A stretch of DNA of 24,731 bases, from positions 1 through 24,731 of the forward strand of contig CAZUCD010000046.1 of assembly GCA_964618855.1 (NCBI GenBank). The letters are read 5' to 3'. Origin of the DNA: CAZUCD01 sp964618855 (lineage in GTDB: Bacteria; Sumerlaeota; Sumerlaeia; SLMS01; JANRJK01). The notes under the pieces were generated by a model, which worked only from the letters and a program-made list of their open reading frames with translations, had not been told where the DNA came from and did no database searches. This document shows positions 23,298 through 24,731 of this stretch, in pieces. A program made the translations under genes and the position numbers. The number at the start of each line of letters is the position of its first letter. Position 1 is the stretch's first letter.

Positions 23298-24451
23298 GGC
23301 ACCTTGCGAGGTTTGCAGGTGCGCTGGGGAAACGCGGCGAAACCGGCCTGCTTCGCACCATCCCCCCGGCCGATGCGGGCGGGATCGACTTTGCCGGAAA
23401 CGACTACCTGGGCCTGTCGCGGGACTCGGAGGTTGTCGGGGCCGCCTGCGCGGCCGCGCTGAAGTTCGGCGTCGGGGCGCGGGCTTCGCGGCTCGTCAGT
23501 GGTGGTGCGCAGGTGCACGAGGAGCTCGAGGGGGAGCTCGCCCGGTTCAAGGGCGCGGAGTCGGCGCTACTCTTTCCCTCGGGTTTCCAGGGCGCCGCCG
23601 GGTTCCTTGCGGAGGCGGCTGAGGCGGGTGACACGATCTACCTGGACCGACTGGTGCATTCCTGCCTCGCGTTGGGCGCTGCAATCTCCGGGGCGCGGCG
23701 CCGCGTCTTCAGGCACAATGACGTGGGGCACCTCGACGACTTGCTGGGGAGGGACAAATCCACGGGCGTGCGCTGGGTCGTGGTGGACGGGGTCTACAGC
23801 ATGGACGGAGATGTTGCTCCGCTGCCGGAGCTGTTGGAGGTCTGCGGCCGACACGACGCGGTGCTGGTCCTGGACGAGGCGCACGCGACGGGGACCATCG
23901 GCGCCACGGGCCGGGGCACCTTCGAGCACTTCGGCATCGCTCCGGAGCCATGGGCGGACCGCGTCGTCACCATAGCCACCCTCGGGAAGGCGCTCGGTGC
24001 GCAGGGGGGCGCGATCCTCGGGCCGCGCGTCGTGCGCGATTGGTGCGCGAACTTCGTGCGTTCGCAGGTTTACTCGACGGCACTTTCGCCCGTGGTGGCT
24101 GCGGCGGCGTTGGCGGCGCTGCGCATCGTGGAGCGCGAGCCTGCGCGCGTCGCGGCGCTTGCCGCAAAGTCCGCGCTGATGCGCGCCGAGCTGCGTGCGC
24201 GCGGATTGCCGATGCCGGCGTCGCCCTCGCCCATCGTGCCCGTGGTCGTGGGGGACGAGTCGGACGCAATGTCGCTTTCCGCCCATGTGCTCCGCGGGGG
24301 TTTCCGGTGCGGCGCGGTACGCCCGCCGACGGTGCCGCGCGGAACGAGCAGGCTGCGCATCACGGTGTCGGCCCCCCGCACGGACGAGGAAATCCTTCGC
24401 CTCGCGGGGGCCGTCGGTTCATGGTTCTTCGAAAACCGGTGCCGGGGGTGA
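23294..24451 (+). CDS. bioF: 8-amino-7-oxononanoate synthase-like PLP enzyme
   Basis: BioF condenses pimeloyl-ACP (or -CoA) with L-alanine to 8-amino-7-oxononanoate, the first step of biotin ring assembly, in the cytoplasm. The 385-residue product has the alpha-oxoamine synthase blocks: FAGNDYLGLSRDSEV, GVGARASRLVSGGAQVHEEL, ALLFPSGFQG, DRLVHS with PLP-stacking His 122, VFRHND, VLDEAHATGTIG with Asp 194 and His 197, and TIATLGKALGAQGG with PLP-binding Lys 232. The GTG start overlaps the AsmA-like stop as GTGA. No other biotin genes are in the window, so a related acyl-CoA:amino acid synthase is possible, although the motifs and length fit BioF best. Confidence 0.85.
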   Translation: MRHLARFAGALGKRGETGLLRTIPPADAGGIDFAGNDYLGLSRDSEVVGAACAAALKFGVGARASRLVSGGAQVHEELEGELARFKGAESALLFPSGFQGAAGFLAEAAEAGDTIYLDRLVHSCLALGAAISGARRRVFRHNDVGHLDDLLGRDKSTGVRWVVVDGVYSMDGDVAPLPELLEVCGRHDAVLVLDEAHATGTIGATGRGTFEHFGIAPEPWADRVVTIATLGKALGAQGGAILGPRVVRDWCANFVRSQVYSTALSPVVAAAALAALRIVEREPARVAALAAKSALMRAELRARGLPMPASPSPIVPVVVGDESDAMSLSAHVLRGGFRCGAVRPPTVPRGTSRLRITVSAPRTDEEILRLAGAVGSWFFENRCRG

Positions 24452-24731
24452 ACGCGATGCCTGTGAATGCCGATGAGATTGCCGCAAGGGAGCGGGCGGG
24501 GGCGTTCTATCGCCACTTGAATGCGTGGAAGGGATTTCCGCGGACGATGCCCTCGTTCGTGGAGGAGTACCCGCGCAACCTGTCCGAGGACGACGTTCGT
24601 CTGCTGGAGCGCAACGGCAACCGCTGCGTCGACACCGAGGACTGCCGCTTCCCGCCCGCCACCACCGGCGTGGTGGACGGCGTCTGCACGCCCACCAACG
24701 AATGCCCGACCTTCCTCAACGGGCGTCTGCC
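24448..24731 (+). CDS. Unrecognised gene with paired cysteines, cut by right edge
   Basis: The frame is open from GTG 24448 to the window end (94 residues visible) with consistent high-GC codon use. The GTG overlaps the bioF stop as GTGA, the same junction as asmA-like/bioF; an ATG at 24457 is an alternative start. The N-terminal half is charged and helical (ADEIAARERAGAFYRHLNAW). From residue 60 there are four Cys at 60, 66, 80 and 86 (NRCVDTEDC, GVCTPTNEC), with equal spacing C-x5-C twice, separated by 13 residues. This could be a metal or Fe-S site or disulfides. I recognise no family. Position suggests a role connected with bioF, but that is inference only. Confidence 0.6.
   Translation, partial: MNAMPVNADEIAARERAGAFYRHLNAWKGFPRTMPSFVEEYPRNLSEDDVRLLERNGNRCVDTEDCRFPPATTGVVDGVCTPTNECPTFLNGRL

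Overview
The window is a high-GC stretch of bacterial chromosome with dense, mostly housekeeping genes. The envelope genes point to a Gram-negative-type cell: an AsmA-like protein, a SurA-like periplasmic prolyl isomerase, PilT, and a zinc-binding lipoprotein. A 10-base run of N inside pilT suggests a draft or metagenome-derived assembly. I cannot name the phylum. The mix would fit several poorly cultured high-GC phyla, but that is a guess. I see no tRNA, rRNA, CRISPR array, insertion sequence or prophage.

Layout from left to right. A possible partial gene lies at the left edge on the minus strand, followed by gpmA (minus). Next comes a five-gene minus-strand operon (5907 down to 1148) of Tad/Flp-type pseudopilin-like proteins: two TadE-like, one TadG-like that is rich in cysteine, one small Flp-pilin-like, and one unknown single-pass membrane protein. 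It ends in a strong intrinsic terminator. Upstream are xseA and a Fur/Zur-family regulator (both minus). The regulator is divergent from a znuA-like zinc-binding lipoprotein gene, and a long palindrome between them looks like the regulator's operator. Converging on znuA is a minus-strand block: pilT (interrupted by the N run), a terminator, rpoZ, a SurA-like PPIase with a LysM-like insertion, and a Bax-inhibitor-1 family membrane protein.

After a 452-base non-coding region comes a plus-strand set: an 803-residue protein with a probable helical-toroid region, dut (TTG start) and a GNAT acetyltransferase. A GlgE-like GH13 enzyme converges on it from the minus strand. Divergent from glgE, a large AsmA-like gene runs into bioF and then an unrecognised cysteine-containing gene cut by the right edge, each junction a GTGA overlap.

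Genes work together clearly in three places: the pseudopilin operon, the zinc regulator/transporter pair, and the overlapping asmA-like/bioF/unknown set. The points most worth a second look are the pseudopilin operon with no motor or secretin nearby, the LysM-like segment nested inside a parvulin domain, and the altered phosphate-site residues in the GlgE homologue.
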